From Hennigella sp045617465 (lineage in GTDB: Bacteria > Bacillota_I > Bacilli_A > Mycoplasmatales > Mycoplasmoidaceae), in the NCBI GenBank assembly GCA_045617465.1, contig JAZLIQ010000001.1:77958-141957 (forward strand): a stretch of DNA of 64,000 bases. The letters are read 5' to 3'. The notes under the pieces are model-generated. The model saw only the letters and a list, made by a program, of their open reading frames with translations. It searched no databases and was not told where the DNA came from. The first letter of the stretch is position 1; every line of letters starts with the position of its first letter. This document shows positions 33,698-43,334 of the stretch, in pieces. Made by a program: the position numbers and the translations under genes.

Positions 33698-34147
33698 TCT
33701 ATACTTTTTGCCTCATTTAGCTTTATTACGATACCAAGTGTTTCACACACGTTTAGCCGATAATAAACTTAAGGTTTTATAGTTACCACAACGTAAGTTA
33801 CTATTACCTGGAACTTCTGTTGCTTCATTTATATAAGTATTTAGCTTAACTAAACTTGCTTCTAACCACTTTAGATCTTTTTGTCCTGCAACCACAAGAT
33901 AAAATCCTGTCTGGCAACCCATAGGTCCAAAATAGATTTTATCTTGAGGATATTTACAGGTATAGAAGGTGGCTATCATATGTTCTAATGAATGCAATTC
34001 TGTGTTATTTAAAAAGTCACCTTTATTTGGTTTTTTAAACCTTAAATCAAAGGTAGTAACAAACATTTTGCCAAATTGTTGCACATCATGTAAATAGATT
34101 CCGGGTTCTAATTTTTTATGATTAATTTTGAAAGATTTAATAAGCAT
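33695..34147 (-). CDS. luxS: S-ribosylhomocysteine lyase
   Basis: LuxS cleaves S-ribosylhomocysteine to homocysteine and the AI-2 precursor DPD. The 150-residue protein has the metal site HSLEH (residues 52-56) and Cys120 (NLRCGNY), plus the catalytic Cys78 in GPMGCQTGFYL. These match the family spacing (H54/H58/C84/C126 in B. subtilis). Its usual partner pfs is not nearby. LuxS is uncommon in reduced mycoplasma genomes. GAGGTAATT precedes the ATG. Confidence 0.9.
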
Positions 34148-34188
34148 AATTACCTCTTAATAATATTATAAGATCAAGCTCAAAATTA

Positions 34189-34219
34189 TATAATAACTCT
34201 GTAAAGCTATGCTTTACAG
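34189..34219 (+). promoter_or_regulatory. -10 box plus 5'-terminal hairpin (lipoprotein 34234)
   Basis: TATAAT at 34189-34194. At the predicted transcript start is a 9-bp hairpin, CTGTAAAGC / GCTTTACAG, with loop TAT (34199-34219). AAAG and 14 nt more lead to the ATG. The same layout with different arms precedes the 37188, 49575 and 52573 genes. Confidence 0.65.
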
Positions 34220-34233
34220 AAAGTTTATAAACA

Positions 34234-35421
34234 ATGAAAAAAATTAAATTATTTGCTCCTATCCTAGGAACCATTGCTGCAGCAGGAATGATCCTTCCTA
34301 CTGTTAGCTGTGGTGGACAACAAGAAGACGAAGACACTTATAAAGTAAGTATTAGTGATGGATTCACTATTTCAAGAGATCATGCTAAAGAAGATGCTGA
34401 ATTCAATGCTGATATTTCTTGAACAGATGCAACTAAAGCTGTAAATGAAACAACTATCAAGATTTCGGTAGGAAACCAAATTCTTGGTTCCGGTGATTAT
34501 AAATATACAGCAAGTGCAACTGATGCAACATCAGGACATCTTAAAATTTACAAAGGTGTTATTAATGCAACTGTTGTAATTCAACTTGAATTACTTTCAG
34601 TTACAGAAGCGCCTATTGAAGTAATCAACGTAAGTGATGCAACTATGGGCGTTAAAGTTACTCCAAGCAAACAAACTGCAACTGTTGGTGAAGATATTGA
34701 ATTCGATCTTCAATGGCCAACAGCAAATGCGGCATATTATGCAAACTTAATTAGTGTATTTATTGGTGGGGCTCAAATTCCATCTGCATCTAAAGAAGAT
34801 GGTGGATACATTGTTAGAGACTACACTGAAACTGGTGCAAAATTATTAATTCCTGGAAAACACATTAAAAGTAATGCGGCAATTACTATTGTTGTCGACC
34901 TTGAAACTGCTGCGTATGACTATCCATTTGTGGCCGACAGATATTACCCTGCATACTTAGACATGAAATATGGTTCTACAACAGTTGCATCATATGACGC
35001 ATTAATTGATAAAAATGATGAAGGCGTAGAAGTTGAAAGTGGAGGAACTCTTGAGTTCAAAATTGTTTTAGACAATTGAGATGGTCCAAAACTAGATTGG
35101 AAAACTAAAGAACAACGTGAAGGCGATAACAATGATGATCTTTTCATGCTAATGGGATATTGAGATGGATCGGGTAGTTTCAATGGTCTTAATGTTTATG
35201 CTTCACATGCTGGAACACTATATTATAACGGTGCACCACTTCAAGTAGAGCAATATCATAACTATGACTATGATTTCAACTATATCCAAATAGTCGCACC
35301 TAAAAATGGTTGGGGAGAAAAAGGAAAACGTGGTGTAATTACAGGATGATATACATTTGAAGAAGATTGAACTTATAACATGCAAGTTGTCACTGGAATG
35401 CCTTGCCCTGTAGCTCCTTAA
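34234..35421 (+). CDS. Lipoprotein, family A
   Basis: The 395-residue product has a signal peptide with lipobox ending PTVSC and an acidic spacer (GGQQEDEDTYKVSIS). The rest is beta-rich, with no recognised enzymatic motif. It is a paralogue of the 52573 gene: both have a DTYKV/TTYKVEL start after the lipobox, repeated VTVxA-type strands and the same leader sequence AGTTTATAAAC before the start. Probably a surface-anchored protein; function unknown. Confidence 0.8.
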
Positions 35422-35429
35422 TCAATCGT

Positions 35430-35458
35430 AAAAAAAGAGGTAAAACCTCTTTTTTTTA
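35430..35458 (+). terminator. Terminator of lipoprotein 34234
   Basis: AAAAAAGAGGT / ACCTCTTTTTT stem with loop AAA. Confidence 0.8.
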
Positions 35459-35499
35459 TTTGTCATATCTCCTCCATTCATCGCCTTTTTAGATGACAA

Positions 35500-35548
35500 C
35501 AAAAATATTTTTTAAATTTTATAAATTTTTAGGTGAATAAGTATATGG
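35500..35548 (+). repeat. Shared upstream block, copy 2
   Basis: Nearly identical to the block at 35908-35960 and close to 6260-6305. The similarity with copy 3 extends about 40 nt further upstream (CATCGCCTTTTTAGA). Confidence 0.8.
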
Positions 35549-35550
35549 AA

Positions 35551-35565
35551 ATACCCATAGGGTAT
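35551..35565 (+). promoter_or_regulatory. Leader hairpin of the 35573 gene
   Basis: ATACCC / GGGTAT with loop ATA. GGAA lies directly before it and the ATG 7 nt after it, so folding would bring GGAA close to the start codon. Confidence 0.5.
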
Positions 35566-35572
35566 ATTGAAC

Positions 35573-35842
35573 ATGACAAATACAGAAATTAAAAAACTTT
35601 ATAATGTAGTTAAGGTTGTAAGTGCGCAAGACTTACCTAATTTAGTTAAGACATACAAAGACAATCTAGATTTAATAATAGTTATGATGAAAAAGAAAAA
35701 AGCAAATAATCAACCACCTAAATACTTTAAAGATTTTGTTAAACAAAACAATAAAGTCTTGCAACAAATCCTTAAACGATTAGGGAAAACCGAAAACTTG
35801 CTTTTAAAAGTTATCAAACTTAATAACCTTAAAACGCAATAA
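35573..35842 (+). CDS. Small coiled-coil protein (family copy 2)
   Basis: The 89-residue, strongly basic protein shares YNVVK(V/I) near the N-terminus, a KYFKDF segment and the C-terminal LLLKVIKLNNLKT motif with the 6319 product (DNA identity is high in both places). No signal peptide or catalytic motif. ATG 35573 is preferred over the TTG two codons upstream. Function unknown. Confidence 0.65.
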   Translation: MTNTEIKKLYNVVKVVSAQDLPNLVKTYKDNLDLIIVMMKKKKANNQPPKYFKDFVKQNNKVLQQILKRLGKTENLLLKVIKLNNLKTQ

Positions 35843-35843
35843 A

Positions 35844-35870
35844 GCTAGGTTGGACCTAGTTTTTATTTTT
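35844..35870 (+). terminator. Terminator of the 35573 gene
   Basis: CTAGGT / ACCTAG stem with loop TGG, then TTTTTATTTTTT. Confidence 0.75.
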
Positions 35871-35907
35871 TCCGTATCTCCACTGTTCATCGCCTTTTTA
35901 GACGATA

Positions 35908-35960
35908 ACAAAAATATTTTTTAAATTTTACAAATTTTTAGGTGAATAAGTATATAGGAG
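35908..35960 (+). repeat. Shared upstream block, copy 3
   Basis: Third copy of the block ending AGGTGAATAAGTATAT, here followed by AGGAG. Confidence 0.8.
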
Positions 35961-35961
35961 A

Positions 35962-35980
35962 AACCCTACTATGTAGGGTT
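35962..35980 (+). promoter_or_regulatory. Leader hairpin of the 35990 gene
   Basis: AACCCTAC / GTAGGGTT, 8 bp, loop TAT. The AGGAG ribosome binding site lies 1 nt before the hairpin and 29 nt before the ATG. With the hairpin folded out, the spacing becomes about 10 nt. Confidence 0.55.
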
Positions 35981-35989
35981 ATTAATTTA

Positions 35990-36313
35990 ATGCAAAACTA
36001 CACAAAATATTATTCATATAATCAAGTTATCGAAAAGTTCGATGTTTTAGTTATGACTGAACAAGAATATTTACAAAACAAAGATAAACTAGACAATCCT
36101 CAAAGAATTGTCTTAGTTAATCGCGCTGGTGGACCTAGAGAGCCAAAGGTTCCTAAATGGTTTGAATCTTATAAGAAAGAAACAGACAAACGCTTTGAAA
36201 AGATTGAAGAAAGATTAAACAACATCGAAACAAAACTAGATGACTCTAGAGCACCAAAGTGGTTTACTACTTATATGGAAGAATTTGCTAAAAAGAATAA
36301 TCTAAAACTATAG
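35990..36313 (+). CDS. Small coiled-coil protein (family copy 3)
   Basis: The 107-residue protein has an N-terminal YYSYNQVIEKFDVL stretch, an APKWF/VPKWF motif used twice, and a heptad region (DKRFEKIEERLNNIETKLDD) typical of a trimeric or dimeric coiled coil. The KWFxxY-plus-coiled-coil plan links it to the other copies. A 26-bp internal sequence (36048-36073) is repeated just after the stop (36311-36336). Function unknown. Confidence 0.65.
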   Translation: MQNYTKYYSYNQVIEKFDVLVMTEQEYLQNKDKLDNPQRIVLVNRAGGPREPKVPKWFESYKKETDKRFEKIEERLNNIETKLDDSRAPKWFTTYMEEFAKKNNLKL

Positions 36314-36336
36314 TTATGACTGAACAAGAATATTTA
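36311..36336 (+). repeat. Direct repeat of an internal segment of the 35990 gene
   Basis: 26 bp (TAGTTATGACTGAACAAGAA and 6 more) identical to 36048-36073. It is followed at once by a stop codon in the matching frame. A relic of a tandem copy. Confidence 0.7.
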
Positions 36337-36361
36337 AAAAACTAGGGTAAACCTAGTTTTT
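36337..36361 (+). terminator. Terminator of the 35990 gene
   Basis: AACTAGG / CCTAGTT stem with a short loop and a T run. Confidence 0.7.
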
Positions 36362-36366
36362 ATTAA

Positions 36367-37188
36367 TTACTGACTATTATAAGAAATATTGGCAAAGTGA
36401 TAAGAACCCTTTACACATGTTAAGTATGAAGAGAATGTAAGCATGAATTCTCATTTTGGAGGGATTTCCTCATAAACTGTGTTTTCGTCTACAGTGTATG
36501 TTTCATTGTCAAAATGGAACATTCCTGCTGGGCCTTTACCATTGAAATATATGTCACCATTAACAGACATTTCAATTAGTTGTTCTTCAGCAGTTTTGTT
36601 TTGGTCAAAACCAAGACTATCAGAAAATAAACATCAACCATAAACGGGGTTATCTTTGCTATTAACATGTAAAAATTGAACATCAAAATTTTCTATTTTT
36701 ATACTTAATGATAAATCTGCATCAAAATTATAATCTAAGTCTAATAACTTATTCTCCGGAAATTGAAAATTTCTAACATGGAAATCAGTTTGTGTGTTAA
36801 TTGATAGTGTTGATTTGTAACCTTCAGGTTTAGCCATTTTCAAGTCTGAATAATCAATCTTTACTCTAGCTTCAACTTTCTTTTCTGCTTTAGGATTTTG
36901 CACCGCTTCATAGATATCATTAGCTAAAGATGCGCGCATATCTTGATACAATACTTCTGGATCTTTGCTAATATTTTTATAGTATAGTTCAAGCCCTTCA
37001 GCATATGTATATCCAGCTAAATGTTCTTTATCAGCTGTAGCTTGTTCTACAGCTGGAATATATCTAGTAAATCCATCTAGCACTGGACTAATAGCATCAA
37101 CAGTACTACATGATGTAGTTAGTGGCACAATAATAGTTGCTACACTACCCAGGGCAGCAAATGGTATTAATTTTTTTAATAATTTCAT
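36367..37188 (-). CDS. Lipoprotein, family B (1)
   Basis: The 273-residue product has a signal peptide with lipobox PLTTSC. After a Tyr-rich spacer comes a family-B segment (YYKNISKDPEVLYQDM), also seen as YFADLAKNPEIFVQDM in the 49575 product and YLNEVAKNNEILANDM in the 53532 product. It is followed by beta-type sequence. TGA is Trp at four or more sites. Mature part probably outside the cell; function unknown. Confidence 0.78.
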
Positions 37189-37201
37189 AATTTATTCTTT
37201 C

Positions 37202-37227
37202 TGTATCTTTGATACAAAATCATTATA
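37202..37227 (-). promoter_or_regulatory. -10 box plus 5'-terminal hairpin (lipoprotein 37188)
   Basis: TATAAT (minus, 37222-37227) is followed by a hairpin TGTATC / GATACA with loop AAA (37202-37216) at the predicted mRNA 5' end. Then GAAAGAATAAATT and the ATG. Confidence 0.6.
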
Positions 37228-37288
37228 TAAATGACAAAAAATTAATAATTCTTTAAACATTTATATTAATCTATGTAAGAAAGATAAC

Positions 37289-37313
37289 AAAAAACTAGGC
37301 AAAGCCTAGTTTT
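37289..37313. terminator. Terminator of lipoprotein 38155
   Basis: AAAACTAGGC / GCCTAGTTTT stem with loop AAA, six bases beyond the stop at 37319. Confidence 0.8.
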
Positions 37314-37318
37314 GGTAT

Positions 37319-38155
37319 CTATTCAGTGACAGGGATGTTACTCATATAGTATGAAGGGTGGTCAACATATGAGTAGCCATAAATACAACAACATTTAACA
37401 ATTTGATCTTCGGCATCTCAAATTTCATCCGAAAGAGCAGTGTGATAATTGTAGTGGAAATTAGAATCTGCATAATGTCTAGGGCGGATGTCATTTGTAA
37501 TTCCGTTTTTAATTAATTTAGTTTCAATAAATACATCCATCGAACCACTAATTGATCATTTTTTATCATCTGCAATATATTTTCTTATTTCTTCATCTGC
37601 GTCATAATAATAATTTAATAAAGAAATACCAGTACCAATAATATAAGCTTCATCATCTATAGAAGATAAACTTCGCAAAGGAATATTCTTACATGATAAA
37701 TCAAGAATAATCTTCTCTGTCGTCCTAATTTCCCCAGCATTTGATATATCTGTGACAGTGTATACCCAATCTTGGTTTGTTTTTACATCAAAACTTATTC
37801 TTCTCTTGCTCTTATCAAAAGCAGTAACTTTGAATTGTTCAGTTCATGCAGCAATATTAAGGTCTGCGGTTTCGCCTGGATATACTGGGTTTTTCATTAA
37901 CTTAATCATTTGTGATCTAGACAACATATATTCATGAACAAAATCATCAGGATTTTGCTCAATCATATCTAGATAGCGATTAAATGCTACATATGGACTT
38001 ACCGTTTTATCAGGAATATCCATTTTGTAGTCATATTCTGCATTTTCTGCAAAGTCTCATTTGATTCATCCATCACCATGACTACAACTTGTTATGGTAA
38101 TGATTGGTGCTACTACTGTGGTAGCTATTGTTGGTATTAATAATAACTTTTTCAT
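37319..38155 (-). CDS. Lipoprotein, family B (2)
   Basis: The 278-residue product has signal peptide and lipobox (ITITSC), then a His/Gly/Trp-rich start of the mature chain. The segment YLDMIEQNPDDFVHEYM aligns with the family-B motif of the neighbouring lipoproteins. Numerous TGA Trp codons break the frame under the standard code. TATAAT lies 8 nt before the ATG, so the mRNA is probably leaderless. A CCC triplet (Cys) occurs near the C-terminus. Function unknown. Confidence 0.75.
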
Positions 38156-38176
38156 ATATGGTTATTATATGTAAAT

Positions 38177-38200
38177 AAAAAAGAGCTAAAAGCTCTTTTT
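38177..38200. terminator. Terminator of lipoprotein 38630
   Basis: AAAAAGAGCT / AGCTCTTTTT stem with loop AAA, touching the 38199 stop codon. Confidence 0.8.
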
Positions 38201-38630
38201 ATGCTTTTGTTCATGCATAGATGTTTTCTTTGGTTCTTAAAGCAGTTATATAAATTTCAGCTTTACCTGAAGTGTGGTATCAATCTTCTATTTTCAAATC
38301 TCCCGCATCAAAAATAAAACTATGTTCTGATGATACTCTCCCATCAATTAGAACTACATGAAGTGCCGCTGCAACGCTAAAAGCTTTGGTGCCATCAGCA
38401 TTAGCAAAATAGAAAAGGCGCTCGCTACTACTAATTGAATTAATAACAAACTTATAGCTTTTGCCACCTTCTATGCTTATCTGTTCACTACGGTGGGCAA
38501 TTTCTTTTCCATATGGTAATAACTCAATCTCAATATCTTGTTCTTGTGTTTGACTACAAGCAGTAGCACTGATTACTGGAACTAAACTTGTAGCTAATAA
38601 TGTTGGTATTAATAAATTAATCTTTTTCAT
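38199..38630 (-). CDS. Small lipoprotein, family C (1)
   Basis: The 143-residue product has a signal peptide with a Cys in ISATAC, followed by an acidic mature chain predicted as beta-rich. It starts 14 nt after the stop of the 39148 gene and probably shares its mRNA. The N-terminal MKKIxLLIPTxLA pattern and the size link it to the upstream gene. No known domain seen. Confidence 0.7.
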
Positions 38631-38644
38631 ATTTTATTTTCCCA

Positions 38645-39148
38645 TTATCATCTTGCAAACATCACAAACCAAACTTCTACAGGGTTGTCGCATCATAAGT
38701 CAAATGTCAATTCAAGTTTATCAGTGCGTTTTTGGTTAGTTCAAGTATTTCATATTTCTGGACGACCATACCTAGACGGATCCACATCAAAGCAACCGGA
38801 ATTCTCACCAAACCCCCTATATCTAGGTATGTCATAATCACCAATTTTTAATGATACATTTACCATATTTAATGGTCCCCATTTTTCCCCAACATCAGAA
38901 TCATATTTGCATCCTATAGAACTAAATGGGTGAAAGTTAGCCATCTTAGAATAATCAGCTACTAATTTATATGTCGTGTGAGCATTTAGTAATACTGGTT
39001 CAGATTCAAAATGCTCACCAAATGTATCTGAAATTACAGTGTGACAATCTATAACTACCACTTCTTTGTTGTTAGCACATCCACTTAAACTAATAATTGG
39101 TGCACTTGTTACTGCTAATGCAGTTGGGATTAATAATATCTTTTTCAT
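38645..39148 (-). CDS. Small lipoprotein, family C (2)
   Basis: The 167-residue product has a signal peptide with lipobox ISLSGC. The mature part contains several Cys/His residues and ends with VWFVMFARW. The -10 box TATAAT (39157-39162, minus) is 8 nt from the ATG, so the transcript is near-leaderless. First gene of a two-gene unit with 38630. Function unknown. Confidence 0.72.
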
Positions 39149-39166
39149 ACATAGTCATTATATGTA

Positions 39167-39192
39167 AATAAAAAAGAGCTAATAGCTCTTTT
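39167..39192. terminator. Terminator upstream of lipoprotein 39148
   Basis: AAAAGAGCT / AGCTCTTTT with loop AAT. It separates the lipoprotein pair from the defence island. Confidence 0.7.
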
Positions 39193-39366
39193 ATTTATAA
39201 AGGTAGTTGAGTTTTATAAAAGGATTAAAGCAAACAAGGAGGTTATTACCTTGGAAGCTGATGTTAATTATTTGCTCCTATGGTTTTAATTATGAGCTTT
39301 AGCTCATCTTCTTAAGAAGCATAGGTTCTTCCTGGGGAAAAGAGGCGAACGGAGTGAGCCGCGAAA
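39193..39366. other. Intergenic stretch with several hairpins, no gene seen
   Basis: No open frame fits. It holds inverted repeats CAAGG/CCTTG (about 39234-39255), ATGAGCT/AGCTCAT (39292-39307) and CTTCTTAAGAAG, and a locally GC-rich end with GCGAACGGAGTGAGC (39345-39359). It could be an untranslated region or a small RNA gene. I found no known RNA family. Confidence 0.4.
39345..39359 (+). repeat. Island inverted repeat, left copy
   Basis: GCGAACGGAGTGAGC. Its reverse complement, with one mismatch, occurs at 46612-46626 beyond the odd tRNA, at the other side of the defence island. Confidence 0.6.
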
Positions 39367-39978
39367 TTATTTAAAAATCTTTTCTTCAAGTTTTTTATTT
39401 CTATAATCTTTTATTCATCTCTTCGTTGTTTCGGAGTTTGGTTTATCCAAAAAGATTGAGATCCTATATTCTCTGTGCTTTGTTTTACTTACAATGTCCG
39501 ATGTCATATGAGCACTGTTGCCGATTGTTTCGCACTCATATTTCATTTGTTTTTTATTCAACAAAAAAACATAGTTCTTTTTGTAATAAACATCATCAAC
39601 AAAAACACAAAGATAATAATCAATTTTTTGAAATGTCCTTATTTGCACAAGATTCAAGACATTTCCATCGGCCGAAGGTGTAGAACATTTTACCTCGTAA
39701 TACTTGCCATTTTTTGTTACAAAATCTCCCTTATTTAATTTTGCCTTAATTTTTTTACCTTTAAAAATTTTAATTAATCTTTTCTCGTGCTTTGGGCCTT
39801 TTTGTTGTGCTGTCAATGTAGCTACAGCAAGGAAAAAATCCTTATTTCCTAACTTCGATACAAATGTTGCTAATTTTTTTCATGAAAATTTTGAAAATCT
39901 TTTTACAAAATTTTTTCGCTTAATTTCCCATATATCAATTTGTTTTTTTATATCTAATAAAGTTGAATTCTTGCTCAT
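39367..39978 (-). CDS. Putative restriction endonuclease (PD-(D/E)xK type)
   Basis: The 203-residue protein has a likely nuclease core: GDFVTKNGKYYEVKCS supplies an Asp and an ExK pair, followed by NLVQIR and a hydrophobic strand (YYLCVFVD). That resembles type II restriction enzymes and related nucleases. It starts 2 nt after the methyltransferase stop with AGGAGCG before it. An adjacent MTase and an XRE controller make a restriction-modification set likely. The recognition site is unknown. Confidence 0.6.
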
Positions 39979-39980
39979 AA

Positions 39981-40820
39981 CTATTTCGCTCCTATTAAAT
40001 TATTTCAAGCTTTTATTATTTCCGTTTGATTAATTCAATAATTCCCGCCATTGACTGATGATAAGTTATCAAATTTTAATAATTTAAATTTTTCTTTGAT
40101 AGATCTGACATCTTTCTTTTTGCTAACACGTATATAATGCTCAGCTTTACTGTTTGTTACATCTGAAACATTCCTAATTTTTGCTGAGTTGCCATTGAAC
40201 ACAAAATCGGCTGTTTTGTCCCCGCGTTTCAGAAATGAAAATTCTTTAGGTGGCAATGTTTTCTCCAAATTCCGCAAATCTTTGGCTTTAATGTAATCTT
40301 TATTAGTGTTTTTGGTCCAAATAAAGAAAGAGCACGGAACATGGTATGTTACTTTAACGGAATCATTCATAATATAAAATGCATCGTTGCCAACATCAAC
40401 AATCTTTACCAATTTTCAGCATCTTGGAAACAATGTATATTTTTGATTTGTATCTTTTTTAAAAGTGTTTGGCAAGATAAAAGCAATAGTTTCCGCATTT
40501 AGCTCAATAGCGTGTTTTATAAATTTTTTTGCCAACGCAGACCTTTTGCCAAATGGTGGATTTCCTAAAAATAATATTTTTCCACCTCATTTTTTTTGAA
40601 AATTTAATTTAAAGAAATCTTGTTTTTTAATATATTTGCTTTTTGGTTCAATATCATAGGCAAATATATTTTTGTTAAAATTTGAACTAAACGTTCCTGT
40701 ACCGGCTGATGGTTCTATAATAGAAGAATATGATTTAATATTTAAAATATTACGAATACAAAACTTCGCAACATTCCTTTTAGTATAAAATTGATCATTT
40801 AAAACATTGATTTTTTTCAT
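39981..40820 (-). CDS. DNA adenine methyltransferase of R-M system 1
   Basis: The 279-residue protein has SAM-binding motif I EPSAGTGTF (from residue 36) and catalytic motif NPPFGK (87-92), the NPP(Y/F) form typical of N6-adenine methylases. The C-terminal half would hold target recognition. The ATG follows directly on the TAA of the XRE gene (TAAATG), so the three genes form a tight XRE-M-R operon. Trp are partly TGA. Confidence 0.8.
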
Positions 40821-41027
40821 TTAAATTCCTTTCACATACTTATCTCAATTAATACCATTAGCTATAGCTAATTGTTTTAATTTCCTTTGAATTTTGAATG
40901 TTGGTTCAAAGTGACCATTTTCGTATCTATTAAGTGTACAAAAAGCTACACCCAATTCTTTTGCCATCTCTTCTTGAGATAGTAAAAGCTTAGATCTTAA
41001 ATCTTTTACTAATTGTTCTCATTTCAT
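40821..41027 (-). CDS. XRE-family controller protein 1
   Basis: The 68-residue helix-turn-helix protein has LSQEEMAKELGVAFCTLNRYENG (about residues 15-37), a classic XRE fold like R-M controller (C) proteins. The promoter has an extended -10 box (TGCTATAAT). It is a close paralogue of the 43312 product: both start MKWE(Q/E)LVKDLR and end WDKYVKG. Probably regulates its own operon and perhaps the divergent 41081 gene. Confidence 0.85.
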
Positions 41028-41080
41028 AACATCTATATCAAAATTATAGCATATAAATAATTTAAATATATAATATTTAT

Positions 41081-42130
41081 ATGACTAGTGAAGACCAAAA
41101 TAAAAAATTATTTGAAAAAATGTATATTCAACCAGAAAGATGGTTGTCTATTGTTCTAAAATCAACAACATCTAAAACATGAAACGATATTAACGATAAT
41201 GTTGTTTCGCAAATTATGGTTAAGTATAAATGTTTTATTGATAGAATTAAAGAAGCGAAATTCATTTTCTGGTCAACATTTGCAATTGGTGCTAATGCTT
41301 CTCTTGTCAAATTTTGTAATAATTTGACTGATGAGCAAAACAATAACATTCATCATGGTTTTTTTGAATTAATATATTACTTCATCAACAATTTATTTAC
41401 AAATTTTCGGTACTTAGTTAATCTATTTGAAGTTTATGATGAGAACGAAAACAAATTCGAAAATTTAGATAGAGCATTTATTTGAAGAATCATAGCTCCT
41501 TTGTTAGCTGAAGAAAGAAGAAACATAATAATATATAAAATTGCTATCCCGCTAAGAAACATGACAGAGGATTTTAAAAAGGACGATTGTACACTACAAA
41601 ATCTAATTTCTGCACTAAAAGAAATAGATTTTGACAACTGTAGATACATTTATTCGTTTGCCCCATATGTTAAAAAAGAAATTGTTGAATATGCTCCGAA
41701 TGGGATCAAAAAATTAATAGAATATCAAAAACAGAATATCGAAGAAATCAATTCCTTGCAAAATCTTATTAATGATTTGATAGTGAATTCTAGACTAGAC
41801 TTTTTCTTAAACAAAATGATAAAACATCAAACACGGATTACGACTGAAAAATCACAACTATCTATTCCTATTAAGACCTTGTTAGAATTGTTTTATATGT
41901 TGGTTATACAGGTTTGATTAGTGACATCTACATATTTTTTGGGCGTGGGGCCTATTCAAATTAGCGGCGATAAAACTAAATATGAAAAACATCCTTATTT
42001 AAGATTTGCAGCCAATAATAAAATCTATTTCAATCTAGACAATATATTTTCTAAGGATGGATGGGAAATAACACACAGCAGAATCTTTTCAGATCTGATT
42101 AACGCACTAGTGAACAAATTTTCTAGATAA
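41081..42130 (+). CDS. Island protein of unknown function (349 aa)
   Basis: I do not recognise this family. It is helical, rich in Asn/Ile/Lys, with FIFWSTFAIGANASL and LLELFYMLVIQVWLVTSTYFL hydrophobic stretches (about residues 60-75 and 268-288); the latter could be a membrane or core helix. Leaderless: TATAAT at 41069-41074, 6 nt before ATG. It diverges from XRE1 and overlaps the tail of the convergent 43061 gene by 8 nt. The context suggests a defence function. Confidence 0.6.
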
Positions 42131-43061
42131 AGTATCCCACAGTTTTTCAATCTTTTTCAATGAAATAATAGTACTTAAGTTCATTTTTTCATGTAATAGT
42201 AATGTTTTTTTGATTCATTGCACCGCCAGAAATAAAGAACAAGTTTGGCATAAACGAAATCATACCCATATCATTGTGAACAAATTTGTATAACATCGAA
42301 CCAATTATTTTGATGTAAGCTGATAATTCAAATAATATATTAGCATCTGGTTTTCGTGGTGATGGATATGTAACTTGAACACAATTGCCATCCCCGTCCT
42401 TCTCAACACCTTTCATTAAAACATCATTAGTCGTTATATGTGCATATAAATTATTTCTATAATCTTTTAACTTAGAAAAATCGCTATATTGATCAGATGT
42501 ATTATATTTTTTGTTTTTGAAAATATTAGTGGAAATAAAAGTATTGATTCTCTTTCAATCTTTTTCCTCTAGATGATTGAAAAGGATATTAAAAATCTTA
42601 TGTCAACAGCAATCATCTTGTTCACTTTTAAATCAAAAATGATATAGAGTAATTAATAATGTATCAAAAGAATGATCACTAACAAACCTTAAAAAGGGGT
42701 TCGCAAGAAATAAGGGAACTTGTTTTTTTGAAACATATTCCATTTGTTCCTCAATTGTTAAATTTAATCTAATCTCGTTTTGAATAAATAACGATGTTCA
42801 TAAAGATGCTGACTCACATATAATTTTCGTTAAAATTCTTCCAAGAAAAATTTCTATAATTTTTTGTTCGTCAGAATTTAGAGGATTTTTAAGTTCGATA
42901 TCATCAAAGCTATCTATATTGAATATGGCGGGATGTGAAGCAAAGAAAACACTCTTTATTTTATCTTGATCAATCATTCTTGTAGAATCCAATTCATAAA
43001 TAAAAACATCGCCTCTTTGATTTATTTCAAATTCTAATATCCCTCTTCTAATTTTATTCAT
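42123..43061 (-). CDS. HEPN-like island protein (312 aa)
   Basis: The C-terminal half contains YRNNLYAHIT, an Arg-x5-His motif as found in HEPN ribonucleases and AbiU2-like proteins, preceded by helices. No other domain recognised. TATAAT lies 5 nt before the ATG (leaderless). TGA Trp codons throughout. Convergent with 41081, and followed upstream by the XRE2 gene. The RNase role is inferred from one motif only. Confidence 0.55.
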
Positions 43062-43099
43062 ACTTAATTATAAAATTTAATCGGCTCGCCATTAGTTTC

Positions 43100-43312
43100 C
43101 TAATGTCTCGCTCCTTTCACATATTTATCTCAATCAATACCATTAGCAAGAGCTAATGATTTGATTTTTCTTTTTATTTTAATGGTTGGTTCAAAGTGGC
43201 CATTTTCATAGCGATTAACAGTAGAAAATGCTACACCTAGTTTATCAGCCATTTCTTCTTGAGATAATAATAACTTATCTCTAAGATCTTTAACTAATTC
43301 TTCTCATTTCAT
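43100..43312 (-). CDS. XRE-family controller protein 2
   Basis: The 70-residue HTH protein (LSQEEMADKLGVAFSTVNRYENG) is a close paralogue of XRE1, with high DNA identity, for instance across the CAAT(T/C)AATACCATTAGC stretch. Extended -10 TGCTATAAT upstream. Placed after the ParB-like gene, it may control the second half of the island. Confidence 0.82.
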
Positions 43313-43334
43313 AAATATGTTATTATTATAGCAC

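Noticed and set aside
33668..33700. Operator palindrome upstream of the dipeptidase gene
   Set aside because: The palindrome overlaps the luxS stop and is followed by a T run, so it is best read as the luxS terminator.
39426..40033. Plus-strand frames opposite the putative restriction gene
   Set aside because: Low-complexity Phe/Ile/Cys-rich shadows of the minus-strand nuclease and methylase genes.
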